64,000 nt of DNA, from contig JAOPHQ010005691.1 of the NCBI GenBank assembly GCA_030340625.1, positions 1-64,000 of the forward strand, read 5' to 3'. Positions within the stretch are counted from its first letter, which is position 1. Each line of letters begins with the position of its first letter. Positions 1 to 9,739 of the stretch are shown here, one piece after another. The translations under genes were made by a program, and so were the position numbers. Source of the stretch: Merluccius polli (taxonomy: Eukaryota; Chordata; Actinopteri; Gadiformes; Merlucciidae). The notes beneath the pieces are model-generated. The model did no database searches. It worked only from the letters and a program-made list of their open reading frames with translations, and was not told where the DNA came from.

Positions 1-523
1 CATAACTCTAAGATACACAGCATTTCCACTACATTTACAGCACTACTTGACTGCATGTAGGATGACGTCACATGACGGCGGTGTCTATCACCTGAATTGC
101 ATTGCGGGACTGGCGGGCAACGCCAATTAACTACTACTGACTCAGAACCACAGCTACGTTCGTCACAAAAGCCCCAAAACACACAACACAATTCCGGACA
201 CTTTCCCCTTCATGTAAAAATAAGGTAGAAAGTTTCGTAAGTATTCTACAGTACCTGTGGAGTAAAGTAGGCGAGAGACAAGAGGATGAACGTCTTCAGT
301 AAGCCAGCGCCATTTTATTTCTGGCGTCTGTAGCACGCTAGATAGGGCTTGTATCCGGTCTCTCTGCCTGAACCCACAGAAGCGCTGCAGCGCCATCTAC
401 TGCATTGGTGGTGCAAATTCACACTGTACTGAATGTCTGTCAGAATAAGTTCTTAATAGTATTTAAAAAATAGGGGGTGTCTATTTTATGTCAAAACATT
501 ATTGCATCTTTCAATCCCTTACA
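1..523 (-). repeat. 3' LTR of the gypsy element (partial)
   Basis: Matches 7638-8160 without indels and with one substitution. On the minus strand it begins TGTAAGGG directly after the polypurine tract. About 618 bases of this LTR should lie left of the window. Confidence 0.93.
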
Positions 524-537
524 CTCTCCCCTGCTTC
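524..537 (-). other. Polypurine tract (plus-strand primer) of the gypsy element
   Basis: Minus strand reads GAAGCAGGGGAGAG directly before the TGTAAGGG start of the 3' LTR, the expected place and composition for a plus-strand priming site. Confidence 0.85.
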
Positions 538-738
538 AAGAGATGTCTCCAGACATCTGGAACTAAACCAACAGAAGAGCGTCACGTAGTCAAGAGTAGT
601 CATAGTCAGGGAACTGTCTGGCAAGTGTCAGCGTCATTAGGTCAATGTCTGTAAAAAGTCTTGTCGAAGCATTACGTCACGTCTTCAGTTCAGGTAAGTC
701 TCATGTCATTCAGTTCAGGTAAGTCCTATGTCATGACT

Positions 739-1593
739 TCAGCACATCCACACCTGCTGTGTCGGGTAAAAGTAGGTGTCAGGGGTCACTGGACAAGCAG
801 ACATAAGGTAGGGCATGCACGTGAACATCATGTTTGCTCCTGGTGCGCACGGTTGGTGGTAGGTAGGCTGTCCTAGATGGTCATATGTGAACACACCTCG
901 GGGTCTTGCCGCTCGGGTAGACCGTCGTAAGGGCAGCTCCTCCATATCCACTGACTCTGTGACCGGCTCCACATCAGCTCTGGACTCATCTGTAGTGTCA
1001 CCAGCCTCAACATCCTCTTCGTGCAATGACTCCTGAGTTTCCACCAACAAGGGCACATCAGCCACTGTTTGTGCTGGTCCTGGCAACACAACAGGTTCAT
1101 GTTGTTCGCAGCTGGTATCTGGAGGCAATGGTTGACATTCAGGTGCCCTGGCTCTAAGCTGACAGTTTGGCTCAGGCTGAGGTGTTTGGCAACTGATTGC
1201 TACTTTTTCATACACAGGGATGCGTCGGAAGCTGTAAGAACATTCCTCTTCCTCCTCAGCAGAATCACTGGAATCCTGTTCAGCTGTGCCCCTGTGTGTG
1301 CGTCGGTTTCTCTGTCGCTGTGGTGTCTGTTGTGCCTGAGTATCTTTGTCAGTGTGTTCAAGTGGTAGGTCATTGACGGGTAACAAGAGGTTACGGTGCA
1401 GTACACGGAGGGTTCGATCACCTGTCTCTGCTTGGACCCTGTACACAGGTCCATCTCCTAACCTCTCAACAACACGGTGAATCTTGTCCTCCCAATACGC
1501 ACGAAGTTTGCCGGGACCCACCCCGCTCGGACAGATTTCTGACGAGGACATGGTCACCTGGTTGGAGCACGATTCCCTTGACACCTCGATCAT
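739..1593 (-). CDS. C-terminal tail of gypsy pol, out of frame with the main ORF
   Basis: Open frame of 284 codons that continues the post-integrase region of pol. Near residues 24-60 it carries the PGKLRAYWEDKIHRVV and LHRNLLLPV motifs usual at the end of fish gypsy polyproteins. A long acidic, Ser/Thr-rich stretch follows, then the basic RRSTRAARPRG segment and a short Tyr/Pro-rich end. The main pol ORF runs out of frame just as it enters this region, at about 1513-1526, which implies a 1-base indel. The tail probably belonged to the integrase C-terminal domain and has no independent start. The alternative, a separate accessory ORF, is unlikely because the join falls inside a conserved motif. 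Confidence 0.75.
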   Translation of the reverse strand: MIEVSRESCSNQVTMSSSEICPSGVGPGKLRAYWEDKIHRVVERLGDGPVYRVQAETGDRTLRVLHRNLLLPVNDLPLEHTDKDTQAQQTPQRQRNRRTHRGTAEQDSSDSAEEEEECSYSFRRIPVYEKVAISCQTPQPEPNCQLRARAPECQPLPPDTSCEQHEPVVLPGPAQTVADVPLLVETQESLHEEDVEAGDTTDESRADVEPVTESVDMEELPLRRSTRAARPRGVFTYDHLGQPTYHQPCAPGANMMFTCMPYLMSACPVTPDTYFYPTQQVWMC

Positions 1594-4500
1594 AGTATCT
1601 CTTGCCTTTCAGTGAGCTCTTTTTGCTATTGTCAGAAGCGATCTTGTATGCTTCCTGCATCCGAGAAGCCCATTTCTTCGCATATTCCTGCCTGGTCTGT
1701 GACTGCTGCTCAGGTTCAAGATCGAATAGCAAATCAATGGGCAACCGCGGGGCTCTACCAAAGAGAAGAAAGAAGGGCGAATAGCCAGTTGCTTCATGCC
1801 TGGTTGCATTGTAAGCGTGGACTATGTGTGGAAGGTGGTCTTTCCACTCTGTTTTCTTCTCCTCCTGGAGAGTGCGGAGCATCTGTAAAAGTGTCCTGTT
1901 TAGGCGTTCGACGGGGTTCCCCTGCGGGTGATAGGGGGTTGTTCGAGAATGGCTGATTCCAGCCAGCTGTTGGAGTCGCTGGAATAGGTTGTTCTCGAAT
2001 TCTCTACCCTGATCATGGTGTAATTTTTGCGGGTATCCGAAACGTGGTATGAAATCAGCGAATATCTTTTCAGCGGCAGTTTTGCCTGACTTATTTTTAG
2101 TTGGATACGCTTGTGCAAAGCGAGTAAAGTGATCTACTAAGACTAGGATGTACTCGTAGCCTCCCTTACTCTGCTCAAGGTGCATGTAATCAACAGAGAG
2201 GAGCTCAAATGGAGCACTGGTTGCTATAGAGCCCATTGGTGCTTTCTCTGGGACAGTGGGTCGTTTCTGCTTAATACATGGGCATTGGCGGATGACATAA
2301 TTTTCTATTTCTCGCTGCATGAACGGCCAATAGAATCTTTGCCGTGCCAGATTTATGACTTTGTCTGCCCCGACATGTCCCATGTCATCATGTAAATGTT
2401 TGAGCACGGTTGACTTCAGCGAATTAGGGAGAACCAGCTGTTTGTGTTGTCCCGTCTGCCTGTATAGAATGTCTTTGTCGAGTTTGAGTCTGTTCCACTC
2501 ATGTATCAGTCTCCGTGTCTCCAGTCCCATTCGTCTCTTATCTTTATTGTTCGGGTTCCATCCATTCCGTTTCAGTGTCATCACTTCACAGATTGTTGTG
2601 TCTCCTATTTGAGCAGCTCTGATGTCTTCTGCAGTGAACATGGGCGTGCTAGTGGAGAGTAAGTCATCATTACTAGTACACATCTGCAAGGCTGCAACCC
2701 ATGCCACATCACTGTCTCTCTTAGCCTTGTCTCCCTGCCATATTGCTGAGACAATATCTGGGGGCATGGTCTCAGTATATTCCTGTATGTGGTCGTGGAG
2801 TTTCAGGGGATAGCGGGACAGAGTGTCAGCGTCTGTATTCGCCTTGCCTGGCCTATACTTGATACTGAAGTGAAAGTCAGCTAGCTCCCCTACCCAGCGA
2901 TGCCCGACGGCATTTAACTTGGCTGTGCTCAAAACATAGGTGAGTGGATTATTATCCGTGTATACGGTAAACGTAGGTGCGTAGTAGAGGTAATCGCGAA
3001 ATTTTTCACAAATTGCCCACTTTAGGGCGAGGAACTCAAGCTTGCTGGAATGAAGGTGATAGTTTTTTTCAGCAGGCGTGAGTGTCCTTGACCCATAAGC
3101 TATAACACGTAGCTTGTTCCCTTGTGCCTGATAAAGCACAGCACCCAGACCGTCATTAGATGCGTCAGTGTGCAATACAAACGGCAAGTTAAAGTCTGGG
3201 TAGGCCAAAATAGGGGGGTTGACGAGCATGTCAACAAGGTGCGACACTACAGCACTATGTTCGGAAGTCCACTGCACGGGTGTTCGTGATGGCAGTTGGC
3301 CACTCTTGGATTTCTTTTTGCTCGACTTAGTTGTAGCAAGCGGCTCACCGGACTCAACATGGCTCTCTTGGAGTTTAAACAGCGGCCGTGCTATCCTAGA
3401 AAAATCCTGAATAAAAGACCGATAGTAGGACAGGAACCCTAACAGAGCTCGGACTTCTCCTACATTTTTTGGTTCTCGTTCTTTCAACTGGAGAACTGCA
3501 TCTAAATCCTTAGGATCTATCTGAATGCCTTCACTTGTCACTAAGCGCCCCACATATCTGACTTGACGCTTGAAAAGTTCACATTTTTTTGGACGTAACT
3601 TAACACCATGCTCTCGTAGGCGACAAAACACTCTCTTGAGGTCTTTAACATGTTCATGGAAGTCTTTTGAAAAGCAGAGCACGTCATCCAAGTATGGAGA
3701 ACAGCATTCATCTCGGATGCCATCAAGCACACCTTCCATGCACCTTTGAAACGCTGCCGGGGCGTTGGTCAGACCAAACGGGAGACGGGTCCACTCGTAC
3801 AGCCCCCAAGGCGTGCTAAAAGCTGTCATATGGCGAGAAGACTCATGAACAAAGCCCTGATGGTATGCACTACCTTGGTCGAGAATGGAGAACCATGAGT
3901 AGCCCCCAAGATTATCTAGCAGGTCTTGAATGCGGGGAAGTGGATGACGATCAGGAATTGTTTTGCTGTTCAATCCACGAAAGTCCACACATAAACGTAG
4001 ACTCATGTCCTTCTTTCTAACGCAGACCACGGGGGACGAGTACGGAGATGTGGACTTTCTAACCCAGCCATGGTCAAGTAGCTTTTGCACGTGCTCCTTT
4101 ACCTCTCGGTAGAGAGGCTTTGGTATCGAGTTGTACGACCTTTGTACTGGAGTGTCGTCTGTTAAACGGATTTTTAGCTGAAGGTCTGGGATGCAACCTA
4201 TGTCAGTGTCATCCTTAGCAAACACATCTGAATCACTGTACAGCAACTCCCTGGCTATCATCTGTTCGTGTTCACTGAGATGCGATAAGTCAACAGGTGG
4301 CTGCCATTTATCTTTATCTGTTGGTTTATTTCTGTCTCTGTCTTTCTGTTTTTCAGCATAGCTCTGTTCGTCTGCACTCAACTGAGCTGAAGATGTGTGA
4401 GCGGTTAATGAGGGTATTGACTCAGGTTTCCAAGAGGGACATTTAACTGGTTTCACCTCAATAACCTCTTCAAGGGTTCCGAGAACTGTTCGCTGCGTTA

Positions 4501-5401
4501 GGTAAATATCATGCTTCGTAGAGTTCTGAATGGGAATTTTAGTACGTTTCGAGGGCCCACGAGGAACATCTACCAAGGAGGCGAAAAGCTCTAAACCCTC
4601 CGAGCAGCTATTTTCTAGTCTGGGTTGAAACAACAATGTACCACCCCCTGAGTACCCTCTAACCCTGCACCTAACTTCACAAATTTGTCCGGCAGGGATA
4701 GTCATGCCTTTCTTACCAACTCTGACATTACACTGGGCGGTTGTCTCAGCTGATAGAGTTGTTTCGAGGGCTGAAACTAGGGCTTCTGCTGTGCTATCTG
4801 TAACACTCAAGGCCTCTTTTAAGATAGCTGTAATGTCAAACTGTTCTGCATTTTCTTTGATCATTTCTGCAATGACGTTACTACCTAGTAGAGAACAGGT
4901 ACAGTTTTTGCTGATTAGCACTGGTACTCGAATAGTCACTTGTCCCTCACTCATACTACCGATCTGAAGGTCTATTTCTGCCCATCCATCATAGGGAACT
5001 TTAGTACCGTTAGCTGCAGATATTTCCAGGGGCTGACGGGCAAGTAGGGATTCAAGAGGCTGGATTTTAACATTAGGCAGCGCTTCTTCAACCCACGCCC
5101 TCCCCACTATTGTCAGCTGAGCTCCCGAATCTAGCAGCATCTGATGGGGAACACCATTAACTGAGCAAGCAACCATACATCGTTTCCCTATGAGTTGAGC
5201 TACACCTTTTTTTTGTAGTGACTGATGTGGTGGATTTGGTTTTGTGCATTTACTTGTGTTGACGTTCACATGGGGCTTCTGACTTATTGAGATCACTGTT
5301 TGCCCCTCTCCAGTGACCTCATCCCGTTTCCCGACAGCTTCCTCTGTAGACAACCAATGGCCCGGTGCCCCGCCTGGCTGCAAATGAAACAGTGGGGACA
5401 A
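1466..5401 (-). CDS. pol: Gypsy pol polyprotein: protease, RT, RNase H, integrase
   Basis: Domains in order, numbered from the ATG at 5401: aspartic protease with LLDSGAQ (D91); reverse transcriptase with LPFGLTNAPA and YLDD (570-573); a Lys/Ser-rich linker (about 680-705); RNase H with HTDASNDG (about 744-751); integrase zinc region (H1004, H1009, C1040, C1042) and catalytic D1071, D1130, E1165. This PR-RT-RH-IN order is that of Ty3/gypsy elements. The frame is open upstream of the overlap with gag, and pol is in the -1 frame relative to gag, so translation most likely enters by ribosomal frameshifting at 5326-5332 rather than at the ATG. The last ~18 codons are out of frame because of an indel near 1513-1526. 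Product: enzymes for reverse transcription in the particle and for integration in the nucleus. Confidence 0.95.
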   Translation of the reverse strand: MSPLFHLQPGGAPGHWLSTEEAVGKRDEVTGEGQTVISISQKPHVNVNTSKCTKPNPPHQSLQKKGVAQLIGKRCMVACSVNGVPHQMLLDSGAQLTIVGRAWVEEALPNVKIQPLESLLARQPLEISAANGTKVPYDGWAEIDLQIGSMSEGQVTIRVPVLISKNCTCSLLGSNVIAEMIKENAEQFDITAILKEALSVTDSTAEALVSALETTLSAETTAQCNVRVGKKGMTIPAGQICEVRCRVRGYSGGGTLLFQPRLENSCSEGLELFASLVDVPRGPSKRTKIPIQNSTKHDIYLTQRTVLGTLEEVIEVKPVKCPSWKPESIPSLTAHTSSAQLSADEQSYAEKQKDRDRNKPTDKDKWQPPVDLSHLSEHEQMIARELLYSDSDVFAKDDTDIGCIPDLQLKIRLTDDTPVQRSYNSIPKPLYREVKEHVQKLLDHGWVRKSTSPYSSPVVCVRKKDMSLRLCVDFRGLNSKTIPDRHPLPRIQDLLDNLGGYSWFSILDQGSAYHQGFVHESSRHMTAFSTPWGLYEWTRLPFGLTNAPAAFQRCMEGVLDGIRDECCSPYLDDVLCFSKDFHEHVKDLKRVFCRLREHGVKLRPKKCELFKRQVRYVGRLVTSEGIQIDPKDLDAVLQLKEREPKNVGEVRALLGFLSYYRSFIQDFSRIARPLFKLQESHVESGEPLATTKSSKKKSKSGQLPSRTPVQWTSEHSAVVSHLVDMLVNPPILAYPDFNLPFVLHTDASNDGLGAVLYQAQGNKLRVIAYGSRTLTPAEKNYHLHSSKLEFLALKWAICEKFRDYLYYAPTFTVYTDNNPLTYVLSTAKLNAVGHRWVGELADFHFSIKYRPGKANTDADTLSRYPLKLHDHIQEYTETMPPDIVSAIWQGDKAKRDSDVAWVAALQMCTSNDDLLSTSTPMFTAEDIRAAQIGDTTICEVMTLKRNGWNPNNKDKRRMGLETRRLIHEWNRLKLDKDILYRQTGQHKQLVLPNSLKSTVLKHLHDDMGHVGADKVINLARQRFYWPFMQREIENYVIRQCPCIKQKRPTVPEKAPMGSIATSAPFELLSVDYMHLEQSKGGYEYILVLVDHFTRFAQAYPTKNKSGKTAAEKIFADFIPRFGYPQKLHHDQGREFENNLFQRLQQLAGISHSRTTPYHPQGNPVERLNRTLLQMLRTLQEEKKTEWKDHLPHIVHAYNATRHEATGYSPFFLLFGRAPRLPIDLLFDLEPEQQSQTRQEYAKKWASRMQEAYKIASDNSKKSSLKGKRYYDRGVKGIVLQPGDHVLVRNLSERGGSRQTSCVLGGQDSPCC
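5272..5332 (-). promoter_or_regulatory. Programmed -1 ribosomal frameshift signal at gag/pol
   Basis: The minus strand has the heptamer G GGA AAC (5332-5326) in exact gag phase. After a 5-nt spacer comes a possible 10-bp stem: GAGGTCACTG (5320-5311) with CAGTGATCTC (5298-5289), containing one G-U pair. Its 12-nt loop contains GGGGC (5306-5302), complementary to GCCCC (5276-5272) downstream, so an H-type pseudoknot can form. The gag stop (5293) is about 33 nt downstream. Slipping one base back here enters the pol frame. Confidence 0.85.
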
Positions 5402-6915
5402 GTCAGGTTGCCCTTCTGGACACAGTCATTACATCGGCCCCTCTGAGTCTGAGTGGCGGGCGATTGGATTTGAGTGACGGGTATACTGGGGTTTCGAGTC
5501 AAGTTTTCGGTGGGCTTCACCATTTGGGCCAGGTGCTTAGTCAGTGAGGACACTTGTACAGTCAGTTCGTTGATGGCAGCACGGTTAGCTTGTAACTCAG
5601 AGTCAACTTTGTTCAGTTTGGTCTGTTTAGTCTGGTCAGTCTGTTCGTTACTATCATGTTGAGCAGCACTAACCGTTACTGGTCTGGTCTTAGCCACACT
5701 AAGGCGTTTCAACCTTCCCTCTTCCTCACTGGTAGATTTGGTGATATGCTCTAGGAGAAAGTCATCACTGACCTGTGTGTCTGAAAGGAAGGGTTTGAGG
5801 TCACGTCTAACGTGGCTATTTCTTTCATTTAACCCCTGGTACAGGGTGTGGAGGAAAGTGCCCTGCACAAGCTTTTTATCATAATTAAAACATGCACCAG
5901 GTTGTTGTGACTCAAAGAGAACTTGCTGCTTTAACCCCATAACTCTATACAAAAACTGTTGTGGGCTCTCTCTATCTTGCTGTTTGGTATTGCTTAACTC
6001 TTGGAAGAGCTCAGTGGCATTTTTGTCTCTAATATGAGAGCGGAGAAACCTCTTTAAACCGTCAACTGTAAGGTCGTCTTTACTAGTTAACATGTCCCTG
6101 AAAGTACCAGGCTTGGTTATTTTTAGTACTGTTCTTATTACCTCGGATCCACTGAACCCCTCCTGTAAACCTTCATCAATCTGTTTGCAAAGGCTACTAT
6201 AGGATATGTCAGAACCAACGTCAGAGATTTGTCCCCCATGCAACCTGAACTCTCGGCGTGGTAACAGAGCGGCTACATCAGTTAACCTTACAACCTGATC
6301 TGCGGAGGATGAACTCATCCTTCCCCGAGGGGCACCACCAGTGCCTATGAGGCTAGACTTGATCAGTATCGGTGTGGTGGGATCCCGTTCCTTGGCTGGT
6401 GCGGGAGTGTCTCTGTCCTCCGTGGGAGGGTTGGTGTGAAGGTCGCCGAACATGGTAGGTAGATGGATGATGTCATCTGTGGCCAGGGCTGATAGGTGTC
6501 TGGGACTGTCTCTGGCTGTGGTGTCTGCTGTAGATGGTGCAGGTGGTTGAGTAGGTGGATCAGGATCTTCCACCGGGTGAGATCCAGTGTGGTCGGTTGC
6601 ACTAGCTCTGAGGTCTATGTCACATAGCAGATCATCGAGCAGATCTTCGAGAGTGAGGAGCTGAGCCATACCCTCATCTTCTAGAGCTTTCAGTTTCTCA
6701 CTCCTAAGGTAATCAACAATTAAGTCATAAAGCTCTGGTTCATCTAATTCTTCTACATTCTTAGTCTGTTGGCCATCGTCTATCTCATTTGCAACAGCCT
6801 GCAACTGATTGTTGTTCAGTTCTGAAAGTCGTCTTTGAATCTTGAAGACCAGCATTCGCCGTTGAGTAGCCATGATGACGTAGCACCTGTTGCTGTTGCT
6901 CTCTGGATGACGCAC
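5293..6915 (-). CDS. gag: Gypsy gag polyprotein with CCHC zinc knuckle
   Basis: 540 codons from the ATG at 6915. A second in-frame ATG at 6873 (MATQRRM) has a better Kozak context (A at -3, G at +4) and is probably the real start. The N-terminal ~100 residues are helical and rich in Leu and acidic residues. The middle (about 200-400) is capsid-like. The C-terminal part (about 500-515) has a CX2CX4HX4C knuckle, CFICSQAGHRAIGC, for RNA binding. The ORF ends at 5293, overlapping pol in the -1 frame. It would form the capsid and package element RNA. No internal stop or frameshift was seen. Confidence 0.92.
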   Translation of the reverse strand: MRHPESNSNRCYVIMATQRRMLVFKIQRRLSELNNNQLQAVANEIDDGQQTKNVEELDEPELYDLIVDYLRSEKLKALEDEGMAQLLTLEDLLDDLLCDIDLRASATDHTGSHPVEDPDPPTQPPAPSTADTTARDSPRHLSALATDDIIHLPTMFGDLHTNPPTEDRDTPAPAKERDPTTPILIKSSLIGTGGAPRGRMSSSSADQVVRLTDVAALLPRREFRLHGGQISDVGSDISYSSLCKQIDEGLQEGFSGSEVIRTVLKITKPGTFRDMLTSKDDLTVDGLKRFLRSHIRDKNATELFQELSNTKQQDRESPQQFLYRVMGLKQQVLFESQQPGACFNYDKKLVQGTFLHTLYQGLNERNSHVRRDLKPFLSDTQVSDDFLLEHITKSTSEEEGRLKRLSVAKTRPVTVSAAQHDSNEQTDQTKQTKLNKVDSELQANRAAINELTVQVSSLTKHLAQMVKPTENLTRNPSIPVTQIQSPATQTQRGRCNDCVQKGNLTCPHCFICSQAGHRAIGCLQRKLSGNGMRSLERGKQ

Positions 6916-6999
6916 AACACTGCAGCCTTCCCCGAAGCTTCAGGTACAGGGTCTCGTTGTCACAATGGTAGTCTCTCTCAGCGGTGTAGGGTCTCTTTC
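6916..6999 (-). other. Gypsy 5' leader between primer site and gag
   Basis: Short untranslated leader on the minus strand between the primer binding site and the first gag ATG. No separate ORF or clear structure was recognised. Confidence 0.6.
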
Positions 7000-7017
7000 A
7001 TCCCGGACGAGCCCCCA
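7000..7017 (-). other. Primer binding site, tRNA-Pro type
   Basis: Minus strand TGGGGGCTCGTCCGGGAT, two bases (TT) after the 5' LTR end. It is complementary to the 3' end of tRNA-Pro, the primer used by many gammaretroviruses. Confidence 0.9.
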
Positions 7018-7019
7018 AA

Positions 7020-8160
7020 TGTAACCGGCGCCAGACCTAGGGGTTATCTGGACCGGTTCATGAGATACACAGGCTATAACAGAGCACCGTGGATCTTTGG
7101 TTCTCTGGCTGGTTACTGTGGAGTAAAGTAGGCGAGAGACAAGAGGATGAACGTCTTCAGTAAGCCAGCGCCATTTTATTTCTTTTGGCTCTAACATATT
7201 AGCAACATGTCTGATATTTATTCTTTCTTATTCATGTTCAAATATAATAGAAGCCAGTACCGAAAGTACATCTTTCCATATTCGGTCTATAAACATCCTA
7301 TATTCCACACAGCTACTGGAAACAGTATGCAAGATAAAATATAAACATCCGACAAATAATAATTAGATATTCCATTAGGCAACATACTAGTATCAAAATA
7401 TCAAATTCTCAACAAACCAAATAATTCGGCCATCACTGTATCCAAACTATTAGATTAATCACATATTTATCGCATTCAACATATTGACGAAGTGCATATT
7501 CAATATGACTACGGCAACTGAACAAGGCCATAAAAGTTAGTTTTTTAAAATAAAAGATTTTGTTATAAACACTGTGCGAAATACATTTTTTAACATGACA
7601 CATAAACCACATGAACTCGTATATCTTCGTTATAACCCATAACTCTAAGATACACAGCATTTCCACTACATTTACAGCACTACTTGACTGCATGTAGGAT
7701 GACGTCACATGACGGCGGTGTCTATCACCTGAATTGCATTGCGGGACTGGCGGGCAACGCCAATTAACTACTACTGACTCAGAACCACAGCTACGTTCGT
7801 CACAAAAGCCCCAAAACACACAACACAATTCCGGACACTTTCCCCTTCATGTAAAAATAAGGTAGAAAGTTTCGTAAGTATTCTACAGTACCTGTGGAGT
7901 AAAGTAGGCGAGAGACAAGAGGATGAACGTCTTCAGTAAGCCAGCGCCATTTTATTTCTGGCGTCTGTAGCACGCTAGATAGGGCTTGTATCCGGTCTCT
8001 CTGCCTGCACCCACAGAAGCGCTGCAGCGCCATCTACTGCATTGGTGGTGCAAATTCACACTGTACTGAATGTCTGTCAGAATAAGTTCTTAATAGTATT
8101 TAAAAAATAGGGGGTGTCTATTTTATGTCAAAACATTATTGCATCTTTCAATCCCTTACA
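7020..8160 (-). repeat. 5' LTR of the gypsy element (1141 bp)
   Basis: Bounded by TGTAA and TTACA inverted termini, with the primer site directly beside it. The minus-strand end is ...GGTTACA. It contains a 68-bp direct duplication (7116-7183 and 7892-7959). It drives transcription on the minus strand; I did not identify a convincing TATA box. Confidence 0.92.
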
Positions 8161-8378
8161 CTGGCATTCGCCGTTCGCGAATGACAGCCCTGAGCCGAGT
8201 CGTTCGTGATTCGCGAACGAGGGAGGAGCTAAGTGAACGACTGAACGACTGAACGAGTCAGTGAATGATTCAGCGCTACCGGAAACACGAACGAACGAAC
8301 GAACGAACGACTCTTCATGGCGAACTGAACGACGCGAACTAGTTCGCGCAAACGAACGAGGAAATCCACCACTATAAT
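8161..8378. repeat. GAACGA-rich dispersed repeat fragment
   Basis: Dense in GAACGA/TTCGTT words, including an (ACGA)n run near 8290-8310 and short palindromes such as GAACTAGTTC. It looks like the end of a dispersed fish repeat cut by the gypsy insertion on its left and joined to the tandem array on its right. No gene seen. Confidence 0.5.
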
Positions 8379-9644
8379 GTTCCTCTCCACGGAAATCGTT
8401 AGTAAAAGGCGAAAGATTTATACGATCTGAAGAGAAACCTGAGTGCTACTGAGAGGAGACTTAAAATGTGACCCCACTAACCAACATAACACCTTGAGTA
8501 ACGTTTTTATATAAAATAGCATTTAAGGACATCTGTAGTAACAATAGGAAGCACTGATGTTAAAACTACAGATTGCGTTGGAAAAGAGTGAACATCATGA
8601 TCTAATTGAAATGTAATGTAAAAAGAAAACCTATGGCTTCGCAAAGCATTCTGGGTAAGGGTCCTTGTTTATTTATACGTTTTAGCTAATATTAGCCGTT
8701 TCACCTAAATATGGATTGGGACATGAAATCTGCTTTCATGACACGTTTTAATGCACATGAATGACATTTTTTAATTCACGTAAGGAAAGTGAAATGTGAG
8801 GAATTACTACTATGTTCCAACTACTTCAATGACATGAAGTGTAGGTTAAATGGTGTATTGACTGCCATCTGGTGGACTCAAAAATACACTTTCAGGGAAA
8901 TGACTTGTTGGTGGTGCTGTTGGGCTCATATGACACTACATTTAATAATATGTTGAATGTAAATAAAAGGGGGGAAAGCACAATACATACCGACTTCTTA
9001 ACTGAATAAGGTATTTTATGAGAGTGAAAGGGAACCCCAATCATACTGCCCTCTCCATGGAAACCAGTAGAAACTGTGGGACATCATGCGTCCTCGTTTA
9101 TACATCGCTCTTCCCGAAGACGACTTGCAACTGAATTTACTACATCTTATTTTATACTTTGTGCAAAGCTTAAACATCAAGTTGAATGAATTATGTACTT
9201 ACTTCAGACAGGGAAGTCAGCCCCACCTTGCGGTAGAGCATCAAAAAATTAGTTGATACTCATAATGTTCCTCTCCACGGAAATCTTTAGTAAAAGGCGA
9301 CAGATTTATACGATCTGAAGAGAAACCTGAGTGCTACTGAGGGGAGACTTAAAATGTGAGCCCACTAACCAACATAACACCTTGAGTAACGTTTTTATAT
9401 AAATAACATGAGGACATCTGTAGTAATAATAAGAAGCACTGGTATTAAAACTACAGACTGCGTTGAAAAAGATTGTGTTTAACATCATGACCTAATTGAA
9501 ATTTAACGTAAAAGAAAACCTATGGCATCGCAAAGCATTATGGGTAAGGGACAATTTTACACGTTTTACAACAGCACATATGAGCTGTTTCAGCTAAAAA
9601 TATTGTAACACGAAATCATTATCAACTTTTAATTCACATTACGA

Positions 9645-9646
<2 letters not shown>

Positions 9647-9738
<92 letters not shown>
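9647..9738. repeat. (AT)n-AGGCCT-(AT)n palindrome in first B unit
   Basis: A TA run with AGGCCT at its middle (9685-9690), making a self-complementary tract that could extrude as a cruciform. Confidence 0.9.

Positions 9739-9739
<1 letters not shown>

Larger units (their letters stand above)
1..8160 (-). mobile_element. Ty3/gypsy LTR retrotransposon, 3' LTR cut by window edge
   Basis: Order on the minus strand is 5' LTR (7020-8160), primer binding site, gag, pol (protease, reverse transcriptase, RNase H, integrase), polypurine tract, 3' LTR (visible part 1-523). The 523 LTR bases that can be compared differ at one site (371 versus 8008), so the insertion is recent. There is no envelope ORF after integrase. 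The pol C-terminal tail is put out of frame by a 1-base indel near 1513-1526; gag and the rest of pol are open. The right flank begins at 8161; the left target site lies outside the window, so no TSD can be checked. Confidence 0.95.

Noticed and set aside
739..1593. Envelope gene of the gypsy element
   Set aside because: No signal peptide, transmembrane segment or cleavage site; sequence continues the integrase C-terminus.
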